A stretch of 64,000 nucleotides of DNA from Rhabditoides inermis (taxonomy: Eukaryota; Nematoda; Chromadorea; Rhabditida; Rhabditidae). Positions 12,660-22,315 of the stretch are shown here, one piece after another (position 1 is the first letter of the stretch; every line of letters starts with the position of its first letter). The stretch covers positions 62,001 through 126,000 of the forward strand of contig CAWZYM010000016.1 of the NCBI GenBank assembly GCA_963966185.1. Reading direction: 5' to 3'. The position numbers were made by a program, and so were the translations under genes. The notes under the pieces are model-generated. The model was not told where the DNA came from and did not search any database. It saw only the letters and a program-made list of their open reading frames with translations.

Positions 12660-13394
12660 TTCAGTACGCTGGTCTACCTTGTGCTATGTTGAAAGAGTTT
12701 ATTTTGTAACGTTGCTTGCTGTAATAACGAAAGTCTATAGTCTATATCTGATTGTTTCTTGTCTTCCACTTGCGCGCGATTCCCGATATCCCAATGTTCA
12801 CCTTATTCTTGCAAAATCACACAAAAACATCGTCCTTGCTTCTGCGCCGTCTAATCTTTCTCATTATTCAAGCGCGTTTTTCTGACTCTTTTCTGATTGT
12901 TGATGAACTATGATTTATATGATTGAGATATTGTGCGGTGGTTCGGTATAATATTGTTTGTTATTCGGATACTAGATTGTGAATGATAAAATTGTAGTTT
13001 TCTTCATATTCTTTATAAACTCTCGTTCTCTTGTGCGCCTCTTTCGTATACTCGTACTCGTATTCTTTGCTCTATCCCATTTATAAATAGTTTTTTTTAT
13101 GAACTCGTGTTTAATAATAAACGTGGCGGAAAGTTTTGAATGTTTCGTGTGTCGTGTATTGTTTAATACATTCACTGATTGCTTTTTGATACCTTCATTC
13201 ATGAAATCATGATCGTCTTTTGCTCTTTAGTAAAAGTATCTGCGCTCAATCCGCTAATATCTACTCTTTCCTATTTTTATTACGCGTTTGTTTATAAATC
13301 ACCTCTTACAAGTCTTGTTTCCGAATAATTGCATTGTTATAATGTGTTCACTCTGTTGATGTTTACTCTCTTATTCTTCTGTCCAACTGTCTCT

Positions 13395-13441
<47 letters not shown>

Positions 13442-13640
13442 TCTCTTCCTCTCTCTCTTTCTCTCTCTCTTCTCTCTCTCTCTTTCTCTCTCTATCTCTA
13501 TCTTCCTCTCTCTCTCTCTCCCTCCTCGCCACTTTTATTAATTTGCATGCAATGGTCACTTAAAATCACTATGCAACACAGGTAAATTATTGGTTTTGCG
13601 TTTTGCACCTGTTTTGTCGTTCGTTTATCGTCTTTGGCAG
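12547..13640. other. Intergenic stretch with CT tracts
   Basis: 3' UTR and spacer after the proline-rich gene. It holds a (CT)n run at about 12622-12653, an AATAAA at 13116-13121 that may end the upstream transcript, and a long imperfect (CT)n run at about 13400-13530. No coding exon is supported. Confidence 0.5.
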
Positions 13641-14830
13641 ATGTGTGATCTCAAGGACACTTTCCAATATGAATCTACCCTCGAGTATTTCATATTCAAC
13701 CGGTATGGTACCTGGTTTCCACATTATATTCATCTCATAATACTATTTCCCAAGAAATACTATAGACATTTTGTCTATCAGCTGTGTCGACGACTCTCTC
13801 TCTCTCTCATATTATCGGTTATGATTATCACTGATCGTTCGCCGCGTTTGCGCGTGTGTTGTGAGTGTGTACGTGTCGCTGTCTGGCGTGAATCTCACGG
13901 TTTTCTCATTTTAACTCTACTTGATTGCAGTGCTCACTCGGAACTCCACGCTTGGACGTGTGCTCCCCTATTCACCTCGCCGCAGCACGTCTGTTTACCT
14001 GAGGTACGTCCCCCCATCTCTCCCCTCGTCTTTTGACTCGCTTAGGCAATATTGCGTGTTGACCGGGGCACGCACACGCATTTATTGTTACACTGATAAT
14101 GATTGGGGGAGTGGAGTGGAGAATAACAGTGCACGTCGTCAAACGCTCCGCCCCCTGTTTCTATTTATCGATTTCAGAGCGCTCTCTTTCTCTGGTCGTG
14201 TGGTGGTGTGGCGAGAGAGCGTGTGAGAAGACGAAGAGGAGCACTATCTCTCTCTCTCACTACTCTACTCGCTACTCTTCCCCCCCCCCCTCTCACTGTG
14301 TCACGCCTGTGTGTCGTGTATCTCTAGGAATCAGCTGACCCCGCGCTCTTGGCTCAAGGGTCATTCACAGGTGAGCAAGTTATTTTTTTTGATATTTGTG
14401 TGCATGATATATTAGTATTAACGTTTCCGATTTGTTAGAAACGTTCTAGCAGAGCGGACATTGTAGCACATGTTGCGGGTTCTTTGCGATAATCGCGCAG
14501 TCAGTATGTTGGGCATTATGCCGATCGTATTCTCGAAAGGTGACAATTCCTTGACTCCTCTTTTCGAAACCTCTTAGAAACCAGCTCTTCCAAACACCGC
14601 AAGAACACTGTTTTTCAATAGCGTTTTTGAAGAATCTACGAAGCGAGTTTCGAAAAAGTTTCAAAAAGACAGAGCGCTACGTTAATAGTCTGACCAATAT
14701 TGGATCACTGCATTAATATTACGTCTTGTTGTTACTTTTACTTCACTATGCAACATTTCAACTCACTACTTCGCATGTAGGAATAGCGAACAAGTTTCAA
14801 AGGGAAGGAGCGCTACCAAATATACTTTGA
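13641..14830 (+). CDS. Candidate small four-exon gene, unrecognised
   Basis: Exons 13641-13702, 13931-14003, 14328-14370 and 14781-14830 join in consistent phases (2, 0, 1) to a 75-aa frame ending in TGA. The ATG follows directly after TTTGGCAG, the same arrangement as at confident genes here. Donors are GTATGG, GTACGT and GTGAGC. Intron 3 carries a degenerate inverted repeat at about 14430-14680. The peptide (MCDLKDTFQYESTLEYFIFN at its start) matches no family I know. Chance joining of four short frames is a real possibility. Confidence 0.35.
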
Positions 14831-14887
14831 CGCGTGATGCGACGAAGACGCGCATGCTGTTATCTTCATGCATGTCCTATTATAGCG

Positions 14888-16805
14888 ATGGACTCGTGTG
14901 CGCGGCGTCTGCTGAAGGAGCTGCAGCAGCTGCGCGCCGACGCCCCTCCCGGGGTGCGCGTACCCGAGGGGGCGGAGGAGGACTTGAGGAGGTGGGTGGG
15001 TCGATCAATCGATATGTATGATATGTTCCTTTATTGGCTTGTGGAGGTGGATCGATGGAGCAGTTATACTAGGGTACTTACTATAAAGTAGGGGAACCTC
15101 GGTAGGGGAGAACTTGAGGTGGGTGGGGTGGATCAATCAATCGATATTTATGCTATGTTCCTATATTGGCATGTAGAGCATAACATCGCGCGGTATGTAG
15201 TTGTTGTTCATATATCATTCAATGTTTCGGTTCGTATTGACATGTAGAAAGTGCACAGTTGGGGACTGGGGCACGTGATAGGATTAGTCTCTCACATTGT
15301 GACCAATATTACCTGTCCTTTGATTGGGTATGAGTGGTTTGAATCAACAGTGATCACTGACATCTGGTATCGTTTCAGATGTCTTTGAATTCGTGTGTTT
15401 CAGATGGCAGGTTGACGTGGAGGGTGCTGCGGGGACGCTGTACGAGGGCGAGCACTTTCGACTCGCCTTCCGATTCTCCGACCAGTATCCCTTCAACAGC
15501 CCCGAGGTGCGTTGCCTCTTTTTTTCGCTTTCACGTCTTTTTCAACCCGTCTTCACTACTTCAATATTAGTTTGCATTTTGCGATCATTGTTGATTTGAA
15601 TTTTTAAAATCAAGTTGCACATCACGATTATCATGCAAATTACGGTTAGTTTTTTGATGCAACTGGCGTTTTCGATATACGTTTGCCTTCCTGATGTGCG
15701 TATCCGTTCGTGATGTTAGCTTGGAACTTGGAAGCTAGGTAACTCGTATGGGTTAGGGTTCAGTGTTTTGGAGAGTAGTCGTAGTCGTTATGTTGTCGTC
15801 GTTGTTGTTCTAACTCACGTGTGCGTAGCTGCGTATTGCTTTTGTGGGAATTGAACAGAGTACGTGAATGTGTTATAATAACTCTGTCCGTATGATTTAC
15901 AGTGTTCAATGTTTTGGAGTAGTCGTAGTCCGTTGTTTTGCGCTGATTCACGTGGGCGCAGCTGTGTGTTTTATAGCTGGTGGAGATTCAGTGCGTATTT
16001 GATTGGATTGGAATTGGTCATACCGCTGTTACCGGGTTACCGCTGAATGAGCGAAGTTGTCTATGATTCACGTGTGAGTGCGGAATTCTCCCGAGTTCTC
16101 AATGACTGTAAAGTTGACACGAAAACTGACATATTTTTAGGACTGTAAAGTTATTGATTGATTTATAGACTGTGTTTCTCCCAGATCCTACAAGATCTCA
16201 GATCTTGTTAGCCCTTGTGGCGTACCGTATGCACTTGTTGTATAGTAAGAATATAGCGATTCTGGATAAATGATTGATTGATTTGATTGATTTGCAGGTG
16301 GTGTTTGTTGGCGAGAACATTCCGGTGCATCCGCATGTATACTCGAACGGACACATCTGCCTGTCCATCCTCACCGAGGACTGGACGCCCGCCCTCAGTG
16401 TGCAATCGGTGAGAGGGAGGGAGAGGGGGGGAAAAGGGAGAGAGAGAGAGAGGGAGAAGGGAAAGAGGGAGGGAGAGAGGGGGGGGGAGAAGGGGGAGAG
16501 AGAAGGGGGAGAGAGAGGGGGAGAGAGAGAGACTGTGAGGTTCAGGTGTGTCTGTCGATCCTGTCCATGTTGTCGTCTTGCAAGGAGAAGAAGCGGCCGC
16601 CGGACAACGCGCTCTACGTTCGCACCTGCAGCCGCAATCCCAACAAGACACGCTGGTGGTTCCATGGTGAGGGGAGGAGAAGGAGAGAGAGGGGGGGGGG
16701 AGGAGAGAGAGAGAATGGGAGGGGAGAGAGAGAGAATGGGAGGGAGAGAGAGAAGCGAGGTTTATGTCGTTGTACACGTATTTCCTTTCAGACGACACTG
16801 TATGA
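14888..16805 (+). CDS. UBE2W: Ubiquitin-conjugating enzyme E2 W
   Basis: E2 enzyme that, in characterised members, attaches ubiquitin to the alpha-amino terminus of proteins with disordered N-termini. Five exons (14888-14991, 15404-15506, 16298-16408, 16546-16666, 16792-16805) give 150 aa, matching the usual length. The UBC fold block PVHPHVYSNGHICLSILTED shows the HPH variant of the HPN motif typical of this subfamily, and the catalytic Cys in NGHICLS. The C-terminus KTRWWFHDDTV matches the family's flexible tail. The last exon is only 14 nt. Introns 3 and 4 consist largely of GA repeats starting at their GTGAG donors. A TTATAG acceptor sits two bases before the ATG. Confidence 0.97.
16195..16294 (+). 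mobile_element. 3' tail of a non-LTR retrotransposon in UBE2W intron 2
   Basis: Contains GCACTTGTTGTATAGTAAGA, then ATTCTGGATAAATGATTGATTG, given here only as its two parts: a GATTCTGGATAAAT core and a (GATT)n simple tail. Closely similar copies occur at 38975-39080 (plus), at 19025-19072 (reverse) and, core only, near 31780. Dispersed truncated copies ending in a short tandem tail are typical of non-LTR element 3' ends. Confidence 0.6.
16409..16540 (+). repeat. GA microsatellite in UBE2W intron 3
   Basis: Begins inside the GTGAG donor and runs as GA/GGGA repeats to the acceptor. Intron 4 (16667-16791) has the same organisation. Confidence 0.85.
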
Positions 16806-17286
16806 CACACCTCGTCTTTATGGCTACGCCACCTGCCCACTCACTTGAACAGTTTCTGTAATTTAGTAAATGTATGTAAACGAGTGTAAATACGTTGTGT
16901 ACAGTGACATCCCCGTCCCCGTCGTTCTCTTTCGAGTCTCTCTCTCTCCCGGCGTTTCGATTTGCTCTCTCCGGTCCCGCCCCATGTGACCCCGCCCAGC
17001 GCCCATCCATTCTTTCGTCTCTCTCCCCTTGGCGAGTGTGTGGGTCTGTTCGTTTATCTACTACGCACACTGCGCGCGTTTGTTAGTTTATTTGTTGCAC
17101 TCTTGTGATTTGTCATAAAGAGTATGCATTTCGGCGCGATTTCGTATATGGCTCGGGCATGTGTCTGTCTTTGTGTGTGTTTGCGGTTCACCGACCGACT
17201 GTGATATCTTGTTGTGATAGTGCAATGCGCGCATGTGATATGAATCGATAGGGTCCGAAGGGGGTCGAAATGGTATTGGACATCCG

Positions 17287-17553
17287 TTAGACCCCACTGA
17301 CTCCGGCGCGGAAACACAACATGTAGTGAGCAGGGACGTCAGCGATTTGCGATCTACTCATAGTGGTGTGGTCAGTCTCTTCGAAACAAGCCCTTCGAAA
17401 CGCCTTCCAAACACGCTGTTTTTTTTGTCGTGTTCCCAAGTTGCGAAGGGAGTTTCGACGAGACTGAGCACACCATTATGATTAGGTCGGAACGCGTTGA
17501 CGCTACCCGCTTACTACATGTTATGTTTCCGCGCCGGAATTGGTGGGGTCTAA
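17287..17553. mobile_element. TIR transposon with a second element nested inside
   Basis: About 45-bp terminal inverted repeats: TTAGACCCCACTGACTCCGG at the left and its near-exact complement ending at 17553, sharing a CCGGCGCGGAAAC core. No coding capacity, so a non-autonomous element. Nested inside at about 17356-17480 is a member of the GGTCAGTCTCTTC inverted-repeat family. It lies 60 bp upstream of the first oxidase start codon. Confidence 0.7.
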
Positions 17554-17613
17554 CTGATGTTCAATAGACGCGTTGACGAGCTCACCATACCTCATGTGTC
17601 CTTGCTGTAGACG

Positions 17614-18210
17614 ATGCGTGTTGCGGTGGTCGGTGAGGGAGTGGTGGGACTGTCGACGGCAACTGCCCTGCTGCAGAGACATCCCGGAGTCAAGGTGAAC
17701 CGCGCCTTGTCGAGTCTCTTCTAGTCCTCCAAAACGATAGTGAAGGTGTGGTCAGTTTCTTCGAAACAGCCCCTTCAAAACGCCTTCGGAACACGCTGTT
17801 TGGTCGCGTTTCGAAGTCAGTATCGAAGGGAGTCTCGAAGAGACTGACCGCTACTTGAAGCACACTGTCGCTTCATGCACTATGCTGCTATGTTCGCTTG
17901 ATGTTGTTTTCTACTGCGAGAAGAAACTCGCGTATAGGTGACCGTCGTGCACGACCGACCGTTCGAGAAGACGTGCAGCTTCGGCCCGGCCGGACTGTTC
18001 CGCATCGACTTTGCCGAGAACAAGTGGGCGTGGTGTGGTGGGGCGGGGCTTAGCTGTGGTTGAAGGGAGTACGGGAGGGCGACGTTTGCGAGGCTGGCCG
18101 ATCTGCACAAGCAGTTTCCTGGCGAGGAGACGGGGGTGAAGCTGGTGTCGGGAACCATACAGAGCGAGGATGAGGAGAGGCTCAAGGGACAGGTGGGGGG
18201 GGGGGGGGGT

Positions 18211-18241
<31 letters not shown>

Positions 18242-20899
18242 AGAGAGAGAGTAAAAGAGAGAGGCAAAATATGCTTTTGAGGAGAAGAACATGGCGGACA
18301 TTGTGTACGGTTTCCGCTGGCTGGACGACCGAGAGATCAAGGCGATGCACCCGCAACCGAGCAAGTGAGGATGCCGATCCGTTTTGTGAAAGCTTGATAG
18401 TGATCAAATATGATACGAGAAGTTGAGGAGACTCGTACAGAATCCTATTTTGAGATAGCTTGCCATATCTGTCTTTGATTCACGTTAATATTTGGCTCCT
18501 TTGATTCTTGGATACTTTGATACGTTGATAGTGATGATGGTGCTTGCAGGTACTGTATCGGCTACTGTACTTTATAAGCATTGCAGGTACTGTACTGTAC
18601 AGATACTGTATATTTCAGGTACTGTATCGGGTACAGTGCGTACGCGGCGGAGGGCAACCGCTACGTGCCGTTCATGAAGCGCCAGCTGCAGGCCAAGGGG
18701 GTGCGATTCGAGCAGAGAAAGGTGGACAGGCTGGAGGAGGTGGGGGAGAGAGAGAGAGGGGGAGGGAAGGAGAGAGAGAGAAAGAGAGAGAGTCGGTTCC
18801 AGCTCACCTCCGAGTACCCGGTCGTGTTCAACTGTGCCGGTCTGGCCGGCGGCTCGCTGTCCGGTGACGACTCCACCGTCTACCCGGTGCGCGGCGTCGT
18901 ATTCGAGGTGAGAAAGTGCAATTGATTTACTGCCGATATCAAGAATACAAAGTTTAGTTTGCGTGAAGTATCTGTCTGTGGTTCCGAGGTGAGAAAGTTG
19001 AGAAAGTTCAGTTGCACTGTTGGGTATCAATAAATCAATAAATCAATAAATCATTTATCCAGAATCGTTATATCTGAATATGACAACACAATCATATTGA
19101 TATGAAGCATACAGTAGTGCCTAAGATGCTAGACACATGCGACACACGGCTAACGCCGGGGAAAGACAGGTAGGCTGACGAGGTTAGTGGTGGTGGTCAC
19201 TGCCGATATCAAGCATATAACAACGGAGACACAACGGGTTAAGTCTGCGTGAAGTATCGTGTGTCGGTGGTTACGAGGTGAGAAAGTGGAGAAAGTTTAA
19301 TTGTACTGTTAGGTACGTTTTCATAAGCAGCGTCTTCAAACCACTCCCTCCAACTGCCTAAAGCTACATCAAACTACTTGCAATTGCCCTCTAACCACTT
19401 CAAATTATTTCGAAAGTGATTTCCGAAGAGACTGGCCACTCGTTTAGGTGCACGCGCCGTGGCACAAGACGTTCAACTACCGCGATTTCAGCACCTTCAC
19501 CATTCCCAAGTGAGTAAAGTCGAATTTTTATTTTACAAACTCATTCTCCTACCGTAATTCCTGGGGGAGTGTAGCAGATCAAATCATTCTTCTACCGTAA
19601 TTCTAAGGGGGTGTAGCAGATCAAATTATTCTCCTACCGTAATTCTAAGGAAGTGTTGCAGTTCAAATTATTCTCCTACTGTTACCCGATAGAGCTTTGC
19701 ATATTAGTATCGTTGCAGACAAGACAGCGTGGTGGTGGGATCGGTGAAGCAGGATCACAGGAGTGATCTGGAGATCACTGACGCGGACCGAAAGGACATC
19801 TGGGAGCGCTACCTGCAGCTCCATCCCGCCATGAAGGTGAGAGAGAGTGATGAGACGTCAAGCGGTCATTGTTGTCAGAACTATTCGCAGTCACATCAAA
19901 TGTTTTTGCGCCGAAAAGAAGATGCAGACAGGTTCACTAATCTTGGCAGTCACATAATTATTGCCAATTAAGTCAGGAACGGAAGCGTTTAGTATATACA
20001 CTGGATGTCGATCCTCGAATGTTATTGCGGTATTGCGCAAACACATTCACAAAATCTTTTAACGCCCGATATCAAACCGATTTTCCAGACCTTCATAGGG
20101 GTTTTGGTCACGAAATCACATTATCGATGTGGTTTAACAATTGTGTGTGGTCAGGGCGCGAAGGTGCTGGCAGAGTGGAGCGCGCTGCGCCCCGCCCGAC
20201 CGAGTATCCGCATCGAGGCACAGAGGAGGGGAGACGGACTGGTGGGTGGAGGGTGTGTGTATGGGAAGAGAAGAAGTGCGAATAGATAGAGTTGAAGTGT
20301 GAAAAAGTAGTAGTATTACGAGAGAGGAATTCGAAGACACTGGTGAGTGGAGGGTGTGTGTATGGGAAGAGAAGAAGTGCGAATAGATAGAGTTGAAGTG
20401 TGAAAAAGTAGTAGTATTACGAGAGAGGAATTCGAAGACACTGGTGGGTGGAGGGTGTGTGTATGGGAAGAGAAGAAGTGCGAATAGATAGAGTTGAAGT
20501 GGGAAAAAGTAGTAAGTATTACGAGAGAGGAATTCGAAGACACTGGTGGGTGGAGGGTGTGTGTATGGGAAGAGAAGAAGTGCGAATAGATAGAGTTGAA
20601 GTGTGAAAAAGTAGTAGTATTACGAGAGAGGAATTCGAAGACACTGGTGGGTGGAGGGTGTGTGTATGGGAAGAGAAGAAGTGCGAATAGATAGAGTTGA
20701 AGTGTGAAAAAGTAGTAGTATTACGAGAGAGGAATTCGAAGACACTGGTGGGTGGAGGGTGTGTGTATGGGAAGAGAAGAAGTGCGAATAGATAGAGTTG
20801 AAGTGTGAAAAAGTAGTAGTATTACGAGAGAGGAATTCGAAGACACTGGTGGGTGGAGGGTGTGTGTATGGAAAGAGAAGAAGTGCGAATAGATAGATT

Positions 20900-20977
<78 letters not shown>

Positions 20978-21208
20978 CTTTATCTGCCAAGCGATTATAG
21001 TGACTCAGCAAAGGATGAAAGTTTTGTTTTTGAGAAGTTTTTGATGAAAGTTCAAAGACACGTGCCACTATGAGGAGGAGAGAACACTGGGTGTGTCTAG
21101 GTGATCCACCACTACGGACACGGCGGCAATGGATTCACGCTCGGATGGGGCACGTCCCTCGCCGCCGTCGACCTATTCGACAAACACGCCATCAAGGCGA
21201 AGCTATGA
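17614..21208 (+). CDS. D-aspartate oxidase, peroxisomal type
   Basis: FAD-dependent oxidase that deaminates acidic D-amino acids to 2-oxo acids, ammonia and hydrogen peroxide. Ten exons (17614-17694, 17938-18023, 18066-18192, 18282-18364, 18619-18739, 18803-18907, 19448-19509, 19719-19836, 20155-20241, 21101-21208) give 325 aa. The Rossmann dinucleotide motif is VAVVGEGVVGLSTA near residue 3. The family signature HHYGHGGNGFTLGWG lies near the C-terminus. The LRPARPSIRIEAQ block corresponds to the substrate-carboxylate arginine region. The protein ends KAKL, a canonical PTS1-type tripeptide AKL, so a peroxisomal site is likely. There is no signal peptide. A D-amino-acid oxidase with neutral substrates cannot be fully excluded from sequence alone. 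A TTGCTGTAG acceptor precedes the ATG. Confidence 0.92.
17745..17866. mobile_element. Inverted-repeat element, GGTCAGTCTCTTC family
   Basis: Lies in intron 1 of the first oxidase gene. Left end AAGGTGTGGTCAGTTTCTTC pairs with right end GAAGAGACTGACCGCTACTT. The interior repeats CTTCRAAACGCCTTC-like words. It has no coding capacity and looks like a MITE. Confidence 0.7.
19020..19072 (-). mobile_element. Reverse copy of the retrotransposon 3' tail
   Basis: In intron 6 of the first oxidase gene. Its reverse complement reads CGATTCTGGATAAATGATTT followed by repeats of TATTGATT, matching the tail at 16195-16294. Confidence 0.55.
20241..20898 (+). repeat. 101-bp minisatellite in intron 9 of the first oxidase gene
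   Basis: Six full units and a partial seventh begin at 20241, 20342, 20443, 20545, 20646, 20747 and 20848. Copies differ by only a few bases. Each unit opens with CTGGTGGGTGG or CTGGTGAGTGG, which duplicates the exon 9/intron 9 junction. Confidence 0.97.
20899..20974. repeat. TAA trinucleotide microsatellite
   Basis: About 25 ATA/TAA repeats directly after the minisatellite. Confidence 0.95.
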
Positions 21209-21376
21209 GAGGGATACGGTAGATGTAACTGTGCCATAGATTACTGTAGATCTGCCATTGTGAGTTGTGATACGGTAGATGTAGGAGACTGTGTCATAGA
21301 CCACGATAGAATTGTAACATGTGCCATACAGTAACCATGTGATAGGGGGATAGGTAGGAATCGAACTGCGTCGGTG

Positions 21377-21411
<35 letters not shown>

Positions 21412-21643
21412 ATAGTGGGCGTCATGCGGTGACACGCTGTGACGACTGACGACTCTCGATTCGCTTTCGCGTTCGCATTGCATGTTCGCCAGCACCGCCC
21501 CGTGTTGTTTCTTCGCCGATAGAGAGATTTGATCAATGAAGTGGTTGGAACGGGCGGGCGGATGATTTGTGGGTTACGGATAGGTTTGGCGACAGGGTGT
21601 ATTTGGAATGGAGAGAGAGGGGAGGGGGGGGGGAGAGAGGGGG

Positions 21644-21710
<67 letters not shown>

Positions 21711-22315
21711 GTCGCACTGTCTACCCCGGCCGCTGCTGCTGCCGCCGCGCCACTTTCACTAGTTGTAGAGAGTGAGAGAGAGAGTGAGAGAGAAGGCTGC
21801 GCAAGGGTGTGTAGAAGGGGTGGATTGATTTGTTGATTTGATTGACGCAAAGAAGGCAAAGAAGCGTCGAGCGAACAAGACGATTACACCGGCGACACTC
21901 GGCTCTTCCGCCACTGTGCCCCTCGGCTCTTGAACACTGATCGATTCCACCGCTCCGAGAGTGATCTACCCTCCGCTGATCTACCATGCACAGAGGTGAG
22001 CCGGGGCTGTTGTCTCGATGTGATTTGGGGGCTCGTTTATGACCCCGGTGATGAGATGGGTGATTGTGAGACTGTGCGTTACTGGAGTAGCGTGTCAAGG
22101 CTATTACTGCGGTACCAGCGGTTATCCAGACGATATCCGGATTGATTTGGGACACGTATTCTCGTGCCCTCTCTTGTTTTTGTTTTCTACCATATTCACC
22201 GGTTCCTAGTGTTTGGTGCACTTTCGAAAAGACTTTGGACTGTTTGCATACACTGTAATATAACACTTACCTTGACGTTTGTTCACTTCCAGACGCGTTA
22301 TCGGTGTGGAGGAGA
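21209..22315. other. Spacer between the two oxidase genes
   Basis: No supported exon. It contains (AT)n at about 21379-21408 and a long GA tract at about 21608-21710 with a satellite GA run at 21768-21792. A TTCACTTCCAG acceptor ends at 22292, 23 bp before the next start codon, which may be the trans-splice site of the second oxidase. Confidence 0.5.
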
